Below, one piece after another: positions 1 through 8,590 of a DNA stretch of 64,000 nt. How positions within the stretch are numbered: position 1 is the first letter of the stretch; every line of letters begins with the position of its first letter. The stretch is from Yersinia enterocolitica (GTDB lineage: Bacteria; Pseudomonadota; Gammaproteobacteria; Enterobacterales; Enterobacteriaceae). The DNA lies in NCBI GenBank assembly GCA_002082245.2, contig NBTC02000002.1, positions 186,001 through 250,000 of the forward strand, read 5' to 3'. The translations under genes and the position numbers were made by a program. The notes beneath the pieces were generated by a model. That model did no database searches. It saw only the letters and a program-made list of their open reading frames with translations, and was not told the origin of the DNA.

Positions 1-1765
1 GCGTGATTTTCCCATAAGCTGTGGTGATAACAGAATAATGCAGTAGCAGCGACAGTATTTTACGTAAGATTTTTTCATCGCCGATGTAATCCTGATCGAT
101 ATTGACATGATAGTGATTAAACAGCGTTAAACCTTTCTGATTTATCGCAGGCAGTACCTCCAGCAGTAGCGCATCGATTAATGCTGATAGAGAGAAGGCC
201 CCCTGTTCAGGCTGCCAGTCCTGAGTCTCCAGCCGCGTCAGGAGGGTAATGTTATCTATCAACTCGGCGATAGTGTCAGTTTGCGCTACCAATTTGGCTT
301 TCAGATTCTGTTGTTGCTGTAAGTCGGTGGTGTTCTGGAGCTCATGGGCTATCTGATTGAGGTTGTTGATAGGTTGATTCAGCTCAATCCCCAAGTTGTG
401 CAACATCAATTTGCGGGCTTGCAGGTTTTTGTCGTATTCACGCCTTGCTTGTTGCAGCTTTTTATTTACCAGTACCTCTTTATCCTGATCATGAAGCAGG
501 AACAGATAGGTTTCTGGTGAAATCTGGCTGCGGAACATCCGAATCTCATAAACTTCATTATTTACCGTGCCCTGAATCACCCCGTGGTGCTGTTCTGCCA
601 TATGAGCAATTTTTTGCAGATTTAGATGGGGCATCAGGTTATCGGCAATCTGGTTACTAGCGACTACAGTGCTGTTGCTGAAGTTATAGACCAATAACCC
701 TTGTGGCAGGCTGGTAATAATCTCCTGACTCAGTGATTTCTGTGTTTCTAACTGTTCGACCATATCTGCACTTGGGCGCACATATTGGCGGCGCACAAAA
801 TAGATGCCTAAAACAGCCAGTACTAGCAACAATATATTGGACAAAAGGAGCCAAAAGTTGTTTCTCAGCAAATCAATGGCTAACCCCCCGACCGGGACAC
901 GATAGACAATTTTCAGCGCGGCATTCGCCAGAGGGGCTGAAAATTCTAGCCAGGAACCATTCAATGCCACGCTGGTTGCTACAATGTCCTCGGGCGCCAT
1001 ACCTTCATTAATGGGAGTCTTATCTTGTTGCAGCAAAAAGTTAGAACGCGCCATGTTGGAAGGTATTAAGTCATTAATTGGTAAGTCAAAAGCGATAACG
1101 GTAGCCAAATGCCCAGGATGGTTAAATGTGGTTCTCAGCGTAAAATAGTAGGCGTTCTGAAAGCGAAATTTACGTAACGGTGAGAAACTCTCACGTTCAT
1201 CTAAGGTATTGGCCTGTTGCAACATTTCCGCGCGCCGAGATTCAGCAGCAACGGTCAGGTAACTTTCTTTAAAACGCGAAGTGACTTCTTTTAATGCCTG
1301 GGTGGTGATGAGTGTCAGACTATTATCTTGGCCGTTAAGATAATACATCGAGTAAGTATCATTTTGTGACCCCCAATGGCTATCAAGATAGTCAGATATC
1401 TGCAAGATCATCGGCAGTGTTGCTGGCTCGTGATTGCCAAAAATGACCGAGTCAGTTTTTCTGCGCGGCTTTTCGATATAGTAAATATCAGGGCGTAGCC
1501 GGACCTCTTGTGCGGAGAGGATACTTTTCTCAGACATATTGGGGTTATTGGCTAAATCGTATATCTGATAGGTATGATAGCGGTAATCATCGATACGTTG
1601 TTGCAGGCCTGCGGCGATAGTCGTTAGCGCGTATTTTTTTTCTGCCAGATAGGCATTGGTATAGTTGTAGCTATACAGGCCCATCGTGACGAGCAGCAGG
1701 ACGATAAACAGCCAGAAACAGCGAGTGATATTCGCAGAACTGGTAGATAACGAGTTATTTTGCAT
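1..1765 (-). CDS. rcsD: RcsD phosphotransfer protein, N-terminal two thirds (cut by window edge)
   Basis: The minus-strand frame is open from the ATG at 1765 to base 1, about 588 codons of a protein usually near 890 residues. RcsD is the inner-membrane phosphorelay intermediate between the hybrid kinase RcsC and the regulator RcsB in the envelope-stress Rcs system. The N-terminus has a hydrophobic segment (about residues 15-33), a periplasmic sensor-like domain, a second membrane segment near residues 305-325, then a cytoplasmic PAS-like and degenerate kinase-like region. The C-terminal ABL and HPt domains, which hold the phosphorylated His, lie beyond the window. Identity rests on recalled similarity and on the micF/ompC neighbourhood, as in E. 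coli. Start choice is moderately sure: an AAGGA lies 14 bases upstream, farther than usual. Confidence 0.85.
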   Translation of the reverse strand, partial: MQNNSLSTSSANITRCFWLFIVLLLVTMGLYSYNYTNAYLAEKKYALTTIAAGLQQRIDDYRYHTYQIYDLANNPNMSEKSILSAQEVRLRPDIYYIEKPRRKTDSVIFGNHEPATLPMILQISDYLDSHWGSQNDTYSMYYLNGQDNSLTLITTQALKEVTSRFKESYLTVAAESRRAEMLQQANTLDERESFSPLRKFRFQNAYYFTLRTTFNHPGHLATVIAFDLPINDLIPSNMARSNFLLQQDKTPINEGMAPEDIVATSVALNGSWLEFSAPLANAALKIVYRVPVGGLAIDLLRNNFWLLLSNILLLVLAVLGIYFVRRQYVRPSADMVEQLETQKSLSQEIITSLPQGLLVYNFSNSTVVASNQIADNLMPHLNLQKIAHMAEQHHGVIQGTVNNEVYEIRMFRSQISPETYLFLLHDQDKEVLVNKKLQQARREYDKNLQARKLMLHNLGIELNQPINNLNQIAHELQNTTDLQQQQNLKAKLVAQTDTIAELIDNITLLTRLETQDWQPEQGAFSLSALIDALLLEVLPAINQKGLTLFNHYHVNIDQDYIGDEKILRKILSLLLHYSVITTAYGKIT

Positions 1766-1787
1766 AACGATAATGCATATTCCTTGA

Positions 1788-2942
1788 TTAGCGCGTGACG
1801 GCTCTGGCGCTGGCAGTGACGGTCAGTAATAGTAACGCCACACAGCCAAAAGCCACCGATAAATTGCTTAATTGTGCGACAAACCCAATTGCCGCAGGCC
1901 CGGCTAAAATCCCGGCGTATCCGATGGTGGTAATCGATGCTACCGCCAAATTGGCTGGCATCACGGTTTGGTTACCGGCGGCGGTAAATAAGATAGGCAC
2001 GACATTGGATGCCCCAAGCCCTACGAGCATAAAGCCCAAAAGAGCGGCAATTGAGCTATCAACGCTTATCGCAATGATAATCCCAAGCGCAGCACACAGA
2101 CTGCCACCTAATAATACCTTGTATCGGCCCAATCCGTTGACAATCCGATCGCCATTCAAACGCCCGAGTGTCATGGCGATGGCAAATACCGCATATCCCA
2201 TTCCCGCTTGTGAGGGGTCCATACCGCGCAGTGTAGTCAGGAAAACCGCACTCCAGTCAAGCATCGAGCCTTCGGCCAGAAACATAACAAAGCACAGGAA
2301 GCCAATAAACATCACCCAACCACGCGGCAAAACAAACAGTGGGCCGTCATGGGCTTCTCCGCTACCTCGTAGCAAATTCTTATTGGCAGTGAGCAGGAGA
2401 ACAATCATTAGCACCACGGTAGCGATAATCGCCGCCAATGGGCTTAGCCCCAACCATAATAAAGCACTCACGCCACCAGCACCGGCAATCCCTCCGACAC
2501 TAAACAGACCGTGGAAACCGGACATCATGGCCCGGCCACTGGCTTTTTCAACAATAACCGCCTGAATATTCATGGCGACATCTATTATGCCCATAGCAGC
2601 ACCGAATACGAGCAGAGCGAGAGCCATCGTCACCGGGGTATTCATCAGGACTAACAAGGGAAGATCGAGGCACAGCACTGCCCCTGCCAGTAAAATCACT
2701 GGGCGGCAACCCCATTTTGCCGTTAGTACCCCGGTCAGGGGCATTGCCAGCATCGAACCGATACCAATACACAATAGCAGTAAGCCCAACGACGCATCGT
2801 TAAGACCGATACGCGCTTTGGCAAAAGGCACCAGAGGGGCCCAAGCGGCCATACCCAATCCTGCAATAAAGAATGCCAGTCGGGTCGAGACTTGCTGTGC
2901 AACACCTGGCTGCAATGTTTGTTGGAGTACTTTGGTGGTCAT
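1788..2942 (-). CDS. MFS transporter, YbjJ-like
   Basis: A 384-residue protein that is mostly hydrophobic, with about 12 predicted membrane segments. It fits the major facilitator superfamily: the N-terminal half has an APLVPFAKARIG stretch and a GSMLAMPLTG helix, followed by the cytoplasmic loop between TM2 and TM3 (TAKWGCRP). It resembles the E. coli YbjJ group, whose substrate is not established. The gene ends only 22 bases before the rcsD start on the same strand, so the two may be co-transcribed. In E. coli no gene lies between rcsD and micF/ompC, so this one is an insertion or a Yersinia-specific arrangement. The substrate cannot be read from the sequence. Confidence 0.8.
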   Translation of the reverse strand: MTTKVLQQTLQPGVAQQVSTRLAFFIAGLGMAAWAPLVPFAKARIGLNDASLGLLLLCIGIGSMLAMPLTGVLTAKWGCRPVILLAGAVLCLDLPLLVLMNTPVTMALALLVFGAAMGIIDVAMNIQAVIVEKASGRAMMSGFHGLFSVGGIAGAGGVSALLWLGLSPLAAIIATVVLMIVLLLTANKNLLRGSGEAHDGPLFVLPRGWVMFIGFLCFVMFLAEGSMLDWSAVFLTTLRGMDPSQAGMGYAVFAIAMTLGRLNGDRIVNGLGRYKVLLGGSLCAALGIIIAISVDSSIAALLGFMLVGLGASNVVPILFTAAGNQTVMPANLAVASITTIGYAGILAGPAAIGFVAQLSNLSVAFGCVALLLLTVTASARAVTR

Positions 2943-3252
2943 GAGGTATCAGATCTGCGATTGAAACGAACAAGTGATATTGACAGATGTTTCTATCACA
3001 AAGAGAAATGCGGGTCGAAGGGATTTGTCTGGATTAGTAGAATAGTTGCTTTTTATATACGGTTGCTTGCGGGCACCCCATGACTCTAAGCCCTATATAT
3101 GCATGGCATAGCTGGCCTCTCTTTAGCTACTCATTAGGCTAAAATGTGGTTTTTATCATCCTAAATACACCGCAGGATAACCGTATCACTCAATAAGATT
3201 GTGGCTTAAAATCAAAAATGATTAGCCGAGGATTATTTCTAGTAGAGAGTGA

Positions 3253-3291
3253 ACCGTTCAATTATTCATCGTTGATGAATAATTGAACGGT
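3253..3291. repeat. Perfect 18-bp inverted repeat with 3-base loop
   Basis: ACCGTTCAATTATTCATC is followed by GTT and then by its exact reverse complement. No T-run follows on either strand, so it is not an ordinary intrinsic terminator. It lies alone in the 490-base gap between the MFS gene start and the end of micF. It could be an operator, a transcription-blocking cruciform or a small transposon relic. The rest of the 2943-3435 gap shows no gene. Confidence 0.8.
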
Positions 3292-3435
3292 CATCCATAG
3301 GGCATTATAATCACTGATTAGATATTTTTAAGCTATTTGTGCTTAAATAAAACCATGAAACTATATTATTCGGCTACTATTTCATCTTGTTAATACGTGC
3401 TCACTATGAATATACTTAACTATATATTATTGGCA

Positions 3436-3529
3436 ATAAAAAAGCCGGTCAAAGACCGGCCGTAACACTAACTAATTATCTGGCCACATAAGCCACAATG
3501 TGAATAAAAGTAAAAATAATGATGATAGC
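3436..3529 (-). ncRNA. micF: MicF small regulatory RNA
   Basis: The minus-strand transcript would begin with GCTATCATCATTA, the conserved 5' end of E. coli MicF that pairs with the ompF leader. It ends about 94 bases later in a GCCGGTC-AAA-GACCGGC hairpin with a T-rich tail. E. coli MicF is 93 nt. The gene is divergent from ompC and lies between it and rcsD, as in E. coli. MicF represses translation of the OmpF-type porin with Hfq and is normally activated by OmpR. The middle of the RNA differs from E. coli, as expected between genera. Call based on the seed, length, terminator and synteny. Confidence 0.9.
3437..3460 (-). terminator. Intrinsic terminator of micF
   Basis: The GCCGGTC/GACCGGC stem (7 bp, 3-base loop, 3444-3460) is followed on the minus strand by TTTTTTAT. 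It forms the 3' end of MicF. Confidence 0.9.
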
Positions 3530-3684
3530 GGATGTATTATAGCCCTCGATTATTGTATTTTACTTATCAATTTGTGCTGCTGATGTATTTTTTCAACATG
3601 TTGTTTTATATGTGAATTATATTTATTCTTGATTATAAGTGCTATATTTTTAGTGTTTTTAATATTTGTTAAAGTTCGCCAGTA

Positions 3685-3722
3685 TTTACATTTTGAAATA
3701 CTTTGCTGGGTATATGAAACAT
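3685..3722 (+). promoter_or_regulatory. OmpR-binding boxes upstream of ompC
   Basis: TTTACATTTTGAAATACTTT at 3685 nearly copies the high-affinity OmpR C1 site of the E. coli ompC promoter (TTTACATTTTGAAACATC). A second, weaker half-site with TATATGAAACA follows in the next 18 bases. OmpR-phosphate at these boxes would activate ompC under high osmolarity. The promoter itself is probably near 3730-3780, leaving a leader of roughly 80-100 bases. Confidence 0.75.
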
Positions 3723-3853
3723 TATCCGTCACTTAGTAGCATTTTCTGTATAGATTAATCCTAATCTTATTCCCACAATAGAGAAACCCCATTGGGAGTA
3801 ATTGCTCGAAAGAGCAGTGGCATAATCAAATCTAATAATAGAGGATAATAACG

Positions 3854-4960
3854 ATGAAACTTCGAGTTCTTTCTCTGCTGGTTCCGGCTTTATTAGTCGC
3901 AGGTAGTGCAGGTGCAGCTGAAATTTACAACAAAGACGGCAACAAACTGGACTTGTTCGGTAAAATTGATGGTCTGCATTATTTCTCTGACAATAAAAGC
4001 AATGATGGCGATCAGTCCTACATGCGTTTCGGCCTAAAAGGCGAAACACAAATTAATGACCAACTGACCGGTTATGGCGAGTGGGAATATCAGGCAAACC
4101 TGAATAAAGCTGAAAGTCAGGATCAAGGCAACTTCACGCGTGTTGGCTTTGCGGGTCTGAAATTTGCGGATTACGGTTCTCTGGATTACGGCCGTAACTA
4201 TGGTGTGCTGTACGACGTAACTTCATGGACTGACGTGCTGCCAGAGTTTGGTGGCGATACATATGGTGCGGATAACTTCCTGTCTCAACGTGGTAACGGC
4301 ATGGCGACTTACCGTAACACCAACTTCTTTGGTCTGGTGGACGGCCTGAACTTTGCGCTGCAATATCAGGGCAAAAATGGTAACGGTACTGAAACCAATA
4401 ATGGCCGTGATGTACAAGGGCAGAATGGTGATGGTTACGGTATGTCCGTATCTTACGATTTGGGCTGGGGTGTGAGTGCGTCTGCGGCGATGGCCAGTTC
4501 TCTGCGTACTACTGATCAAAATAACCTGAAATTTGGTCACGGTGACCGTGCAGATGCATACACCGGTGGTTTGAAATACGATGCCAACAATGTCTATCTG
4601 GCGGCTAACTATACTCAGACTTATAACCTGACCCGCTTCGGTGATTTCGGCAATAACAATGCCGATGCAGGTTATGCTAACAAAGCGCAAAACATTGAGT
4701 TAGTGGCTCAATATCAATTTGATTTCGGCCTGCGCCCATCCGTGGCTTACCTGCAATCCAAAGGTAAAGACCTTGGCAACGGTTATGGTGACCAGGATCT
4801 GTTGAAATACGTTGATGTCGGCGCAACTTATGCCTTCAACAAAAATATGTCCACCTACGTTGATTACAAAATCAACCTGTTGGATGAAAATACCTTTACC
4901 AAAAACGCCGGTATCAACACTGATGATATCGTAGCTGTTGGTGTGGTTTACCAGTTCTAA
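3854..4960 (+). CDS. ompC: Outer-membrane general porin OmpC
   Basis: A 368-residue trimeric porin of the OmpC/OmpF family, forming water-filled 16-stranded channels for small hydrophilic solutes. A signal peptide ([21 protein letters not shown]) is followed by mature [19 protein letters not shown], the family's hallmark N-terminus. The PEFGGDTY stretch in the constriction loop L3 region and the C-terminal aromatic (VVYQF) needed for BAM-mediated assembly are both present. It starts at an ATG preceded by AGAGGATAAT. OmpR boxes lie upstream, micF is divergent and a strong terminator follows. The OmpC assignment over OmpF rests on the micF/rcsD neighbourhood. Confidence 0.93.
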   Translation: MKLRVLSLLVPALLVAGSAGAAEIYNKDGNKLDLFGKIDGLHYFSDNKSNDGDQSYMRFGLKGETQINDQLTGYGEWEYQANLNKAESQDQGNFTRVGFAGLKFADYGSLDYGRNYGVLYDVTSWTDVLPEFGGDTYGADNFLSQRGNGMATYRNTNFFGLVDGLNFALQYQGKNGNGTETNNGRDVQGQNGDGYGMSVSYDLGWGVSASAAMASSLRTTDQNNLKFGHGDRADAYTGGLKYDANNVYLAANYTQTYNLTRFGDFGNNNADAGYANKAQNIELVAQYQFDFGLRPSVAYLQSKGKDLGNGYGDQDLLKYVDVGATYAFNKNMSTYVDYKINLLDENTFTKNAGINTDDIVAVGVVYQF

Positions 4961-4989
4961 TTCTGATTACAGGATAAGTTCTGAGGCAG

Positions 4990-5017
4990 AACGCGGTCAA
5001 TCTGGCCGCGTTTTTTT
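4990..5017 (+). terminator. ompC intrinsic terminator
   Basis: AACGCGG, a 9-base loop, then CCGCGT followed by seven T residues, 30 bases after the ompC stop. Confidence 0.88.
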
Positions 5018-5247
5018 GTGTCGGTCATCAGGCTGGTATTGTTAGGACAGGATGTTTATCCGCCGAAGGCAGCTCTTACGTGCATTGAAAACAGCCGATG
5101 GTTTATCAAAAGGCGCGCCATTTTTAGCCGCACAGACTTTTTTTGACCAATTTTGGTGTGAAGTTTAACCAAACGAATCGAATTTCAATTTTTTCTAAAT
5201 GAAACACTAGACATATCATCGCGCTATAGATGATAATGCTGCCCATT

Positions 5248-5335
5248 GGAAGGATGGCCGAGTGGTTTAAGGCAACGGTCTTGAAAACCGTCGACTGTAA
5301 CAGGTCCTAGAGTTCGAATCTCTATCCTTCCGCCA
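5248..5335 (+). tRNA. tRNA-Ser (anticodon UGA)
   Basis: An 88-base cloverleaf with encoded CCA. Acceptor arms GGAAGGA/TCCTTCC pair. The anticodon loop is CTTGAAA with TGA at 5282-5284. It has the long variable arm typical of serine tRNAs and the TTCGAAT T-loop. Confidence 0.96.
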
Positions 5336-5341
5336 AATTTA

Positions 5342-5376
5342 AAGCCCAAGCTTATTGCAAGCTTGGGCTTTTTGCT
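5342..5376. terminator. Intrinsic terminator after tRNA-Ser
   Basis: AAGCCCAAGC, a loop, then GCTTGGGCTTTTTGCTTTT. It ends the tRNA transcript and may also stop transcription of the minus-strand symporter gene that ends at 5407. Confidence 0.85.
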
Positions 5377-5406
5377 TTTTCAGCGGGAACAAACAGAGAA
5401 CGGCTA

Positions 5407-6732
5407 TTACTTGGCCTGCGCCTCGAGAGTAAATGTCTCTTGAATCACCGCCATCTCTTTAACCATGATAGTTTCCGTGCGCGCTTTTGCCACGCCACGG
5501 CAGCCTTCACCATAGTGTTCACCTTCCCAACGCCCAACCAATGCTGCACCAACTGCGTTACTCATCACATTAGTGGCAGAACGGCCCATATCGAGGAAGG
5601 GATCAACACCCATCAGTAGAATCAACCCTGCTTCCGGGATATTGAACTGGCTCAACGTTGCGGCAATAACCACTAATGAAGCACGTGGAACCCCCGCCAT
5701 GCCCTTAGAAGTCAGCATTAGAATCAATAACATGGTGACTTGCTCACCCATGCTCAAATGGATATTACATGCCTGAGCAATAAATATGACCGCGAACGAA
5801 CAATATGCCATGGAGCCTACAAGGTTAAAGGAATAACCAATCGGCAACACAAAACTGGCAATTTTGTTGGATACGCCAAACTCTTCTAATTTCTCTAACG
5901 TACCAGGGAAGGCCGCTTCAGAACTTGAGGTGGTAAAAGCTAACAGCGCGGGTTCGCTGATGCCTTTAATTAAGCGCAGCGTGCAGCGGCCAATCAGAAG
6001 TATCGAACAACCAATCAAAATAAGCCACAGCAGGCCGAGGGTGAGATAGAACTCGCCCATAAAGATACCGGCACTGACTAATACACTTAAGCCACGCTCA
6101 GAAATCATGGCTGAAATGGCAGCGAATACGGTCAGAGGGGCAAACAACATGACGTAACCTGTGAGTTTTAGCATCAGGTGTGCCAACGAATCTAATACCG
6201 AAACGATAGGGGTAGCTTTTTCACCGATGGCGGACAGGCTAATTCCCATAAATATAGAGAACACAACAATTTGCAGGATTTCATTGCGTGCCATCGCATC
6301 CACAATACTGGTTGGGATAGCGTGTGAGATAAACACCTTAGCCGAGAATGGTACTGGTGCGATACCGTCAACAGCGCTGGCAGTTTCCGCCACGAAGTTA
6401 ATCCCATCACCGGGTCTTAACAGGTTAACAATCACCAACCCGAGCAGAATGGAAATGAATGCGGCGCAAATGAACAAGAACAGCGTTTTTGAGAAAACGC
6501 GTCCTAAGGTTTTGGCATCCCCCATTTTGGCAATCCCAACCACTAATGTTGAGATGATTAATGGAGCAATGATCATTTTGATCAATCGCAGGAAAATATC
6601 GGTGAAAATAGATATTTCAGATGAGTATGATTTAGCGAACTCAGGGCTGCTAAAGGAATTAATTAAAAATCCGACAATAATACCTATTATCAGACCCAAT
6701 ATGATCATTGTGGTCAAATTTTTTGATTTCAT
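5407..6732 (-). CDS. Dicarboxylate/amino acid:cation symporter, probable glutamate importer
   Basis: A 441-residue inner-membrane transporter of the DAACS (GltP/DctA/GltPh) family. The SSSEAAFP serine-rich hairpin (HP1) and GMAGVP (HP2) are clear. Mapped on GltPh, Asp394 (here D381) and Arg397 (here R384), which bind the substrate amino group and acidic side chain, are kept, pointing to glutamate or aspartate rather than a plain dicarboxylate. The NMDGT motif is NLVGS and Asp405 is Asn (N392), so both sodium-site carboxylates are lost and proton coupling is plausible. The gene follows the glutamate mutase operon on the same strand, fitting uptake of its substrate. Specificity is an inference from these residues and context. 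Confidence 0.82.
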   Translation of the reverse strand: MKSKNLTTMIILGLIIGIIVGFLINSFSSPEFAKSYSSEISIFTDIFLRLIKMIIAPLIISTLVVGIAKMGDAKTLGRVFSKTLFLFICAAFISILLGLVIVNLLRPGDGINFVAETASAVDGIAPVPFSAKVFISHAIPTSIVDAMARNEILQIVVFSIFMGISLSAIGEKATPIVSVLDSLAHLMLKLTGYVMLFAPLTVFAAISAMISERGLSVLVSAGIFMGEFYLTLGLLWLILIGCSILLIGRCTLRLIKGISEPALLAFTTSSSEAAFPGTLEKLEEFGVSNKIASFVLPIGYSFNLVGSMAYCSFAVIFIAQACNIHLSMGEQVTMLLILMLTSKGMAGVPRASLVVIAATLSQFNIPEAGLILLMGVDPFLDMGRSATNVMSNAVGAALVGRWEGEHYGEGCRGVAKARTETIMVKEMAVIQETFTLEAQAK

Positions 6733-6815
6733 AAGGATTCCATTTATAAGTAGGGTGGTATCGTTGCTCTAAACTTAATTAATAACAGTGCTGATGTTGT
6801 ATTTGCCTCTATATT

Positions 6816-6862
6816 AATCACGGTGCAGGACGAAGCGAATGACGCAGCGCAGTGCACCGGAT
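6816..6862. repeat. Imperfect inverted repeat in the gap between DUF4387 and symporter genes
   Basis: AATCACGGTGCA and TGCACCGGATT flank a GC-rich centre holding GACGAAGCGAATGACGC. It could fold as a long hairpin in the mRNA and attenuate the symporter relative to the mutase genes, or be a REP-like element. No T-run follows. Confidence 0.5.
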
Positions 6863-6901
6863 TATTAGAGTGTTTTTTCTATTGCTACAGTTAATGAAAT
6901 A

Positions 6902-7219
6902 CTAAATGCTAAACTCGAGTTTCAATAATGGTGCATGTTGCTGAGCACCATAGACGTCAGTATCGCCTACTGCACCCGATACCAGGCTGCGCGGCATGAC
7001 TACCTTGACAGCATTGGCGGGATCGAACCAAACAATGCGGTGTACAAATTTGGGGTCAATTTTATAGAGTTGCGCAATCAGTTCTTTTTTAAATTGCCCT
7101 GATGCTTTAATGCTTGAATATATCTCTTTATCCTTAAATAAAATGTCCAGCACTAATTCATAAGGACCGGCATTTTTCGATCTGACAACGTGTGCCAAAT
7201 CTAAAATTGATTTTTTCAT
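6902..7219 (-). CDS. DUF4387 family protein
   Basis: A 105-residue soluble protein with no signal peptide or membrane segment. It resembles the DUF4387 family, which commonly follows an AtuA/DUF1446 gene. Its ATG overlaps the stop of the DUF1446 gene (ATGA), so the two are translationally coupled and probably act as a complex. No biochemical role is established that I can name. Its position in the methylaspartate operon suggests a step after, or accessory to, mesaconate formation. The N-terminus IL-DLAHVVRSKNAGPYELVLDI is the recognisable part. Confidence 0.75.
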   Translation of the reverse strand: MKKSILDLAHVVRSKNAGPYELVLDILFKDKEIYSSIKASGQFKKELIAQLYKIDPKFVHRIVWFDPANAVKVVMPRSLVSGAVGDTDVYGAQQHAPLLKLEFSI

Positions 7220-8589
7220 GCTACCACTCCTTCGGTTGTTACATTTTCCAGGCGGAATTTAAATGCAACTTCTGGTGTGTATTCCATCAAATGATAAATG
7301 GAGAATTCATAAACCAGTCCCGCTCGAATATCTGACGGAGAGAATGGGAAGGCCAAATTACCCGCAGTAGCTATTCGCCCGGCATAACCATAATGAAGCA
7401 GAGTAGAGCGGGCGAGTGAACATATGCTATCAGCCATGGCTTGAGTCGGGGCGACAACATCCAGCAAAATACCCAATTCATAAGAAGTGGTATCCGGCTC
7501 TGGCTCCATTTTGCCCATGACACCGTTCTTGCCGTACAGATGAAAATTGAGCTTCACCGCATCAGGATCGATTTTGAGGTTTTTTTCGACACTGTTGCGT
7601 ACTTCGACCAAAATATTATCAATACCGGCAATCATAATGGAATCACGGGTGCCGGCAATACTCAGGGTACGATAGCCCACCGGACGTGCGCCTTCCAACT
7701 TCACGGTGTATGGCGTGTTTTCATGTACTGACCCGCTGACACGAACCTGGCCGTTGCCGACATTTTCAAAGCGACAGGCTTTCAGGTTCAACACGCCGCC
7801 GGGGCCGGGTAAGAAATATGGGTCAGATTTTTCATACAAGGTATGTGCCGCGGCCGAGGTTTCGGTAAATTGACGTTTCTCGTTGAAGGTTTTTAAGGTA
7901 AAGCCAGTTTCGTCCAGAATACCCATTGCGCAGTCGGAGCCTGATCCCGGTGTTGCTGCAATAGCAGCACATTCCAAAATCTTGCCACAATGCAACGCCA
8001 GACCTTCATCGAATCCCCTCATAATCGGTAACGCCGCAAAGCAGGCGGGATCATAAGCACGGCCACCTAACACCACTTGTGCGCCCGCTTGCAATGCTTC
8101 CTGAAAAGGCTCGATCCCCATTTGAGCAACGATATAGGTTGTGGCATCAATGGCTTCATGAGTCAGTTCAGGGACAAAATCCAGCGACTGAATCTTGCCG
8201 GCATCAAGGGCGGCGTGCACCACTTCTTTACTGACGTCGGCAGGGATAACAGCCAGCGTAAAGTTGAGCGATTCCTCTTTGGCAATCTCTAAAATTATCT
8301 GGCGACACCACTCCAGGTGCGGTGCAGCCCCTGAACCACCCGCAGTACCGATAACCACAGGAATACCATTTTTCACCCCTGCGGTTATCATATAGCGCAG
8401 ATCGCGTTTTACTCCAGCGCGGTCGGTAAAAGGTTTACCGGCACCCAAATAGTGAGGGCCGGGGTCAGAGGATCCAGCATCTACGGCGATTAAATCAGGT
8501 GACTCCTCCATCGCTTTCATAAAGCTCTCTTCCGGGAATCCGTACCCCAAGATGGCCGTTGGTGAGAGAATTTTAAAGGTCTTAGACAT
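7216..8589 (-). CDS. DUF1446 (AtuA-like) family protein
   Basis: About 457 residues from the ATG at 8589 (MSKTFKILSP). A longer frame to 8646 would overlap the lyase gene and is less likely, since this ATG follows the mal stop by one base. The family is named for AtuA of acyclic terpene utilisation in Pseudomonas, and its reaction is not known to me. Visible are an N-terminal AVDAGSSDPGPHYLG motif, GTAGGSGAAPHLEW and a VLGGRAYDPACFAA motif, which look like a nucleotide- or CoA-type active-site scaffold. It is coupled to DUF4387 downstream and to methylaspartate ammonia-lyase upstream, so it likely acts on mesaconate or citramalate metabolites, or their CoA esters. That role is inference. Confidence 0.78.
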   Translation of the reverse strand: MSKTFKILSPTAILGYGFPEESFMKAMEESPDLIAVDAGSSDPGPHYLGAGKPFTDRAGVKRDLRYMITAGVKNGIPVVIGTAGGSGAAPHLEWCRQIILEIAKEESLNFTLAVIPADVSKEVVHAALDAGKIQSLDFVPELTHEAIDATTYIVAQMGIEPFQEALQAGAQVVLGGRAYDPACFAALPIMRGFDEGLALHCGKILECAAIAATPGSGSDCAMGILDETGFTLKTFNEKRQFTETSAAAHTLYEKSDPYFLPGPGGVLNLKACRFENVGNGQVRVSGSVHENTPYTVKLEGARPVGYRTLSIAGTRDSIMIAGIDNILVEVRNSVEKNLKIDPDAVKLNFHLYGKNGVMGKMEPEPDTTSYELGILLDVVAPTQAMADSICSLARSTLLHYGYAGRIATAGNLAFPFSPSDIRAGLVYEFSIYHLMEYTPEVAFKFRLENVTTEGVVA

Positions 8590-8590
8590 A

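Noticed and set aside
1795..2565. A 256-codon open frame antisense to the MFS gene.
   Set aside because: A mirror of codon usage in the real gene; the MFS frame has clear membrane helices and family motifs.
3550..4049. Minus-strand open frames (3550-3732 and 3729-4049) over the ompC promoter and 5' end.
   Set aside because: They overlap OmpR sites and the ompC coding strand, have no homology and odd composition.
6161..6772. A 203-codon open frame antisense to the symporter gene.
   Set aside because: Shadow of a well-defined transporter gene; no ribosome site or recognised domain.
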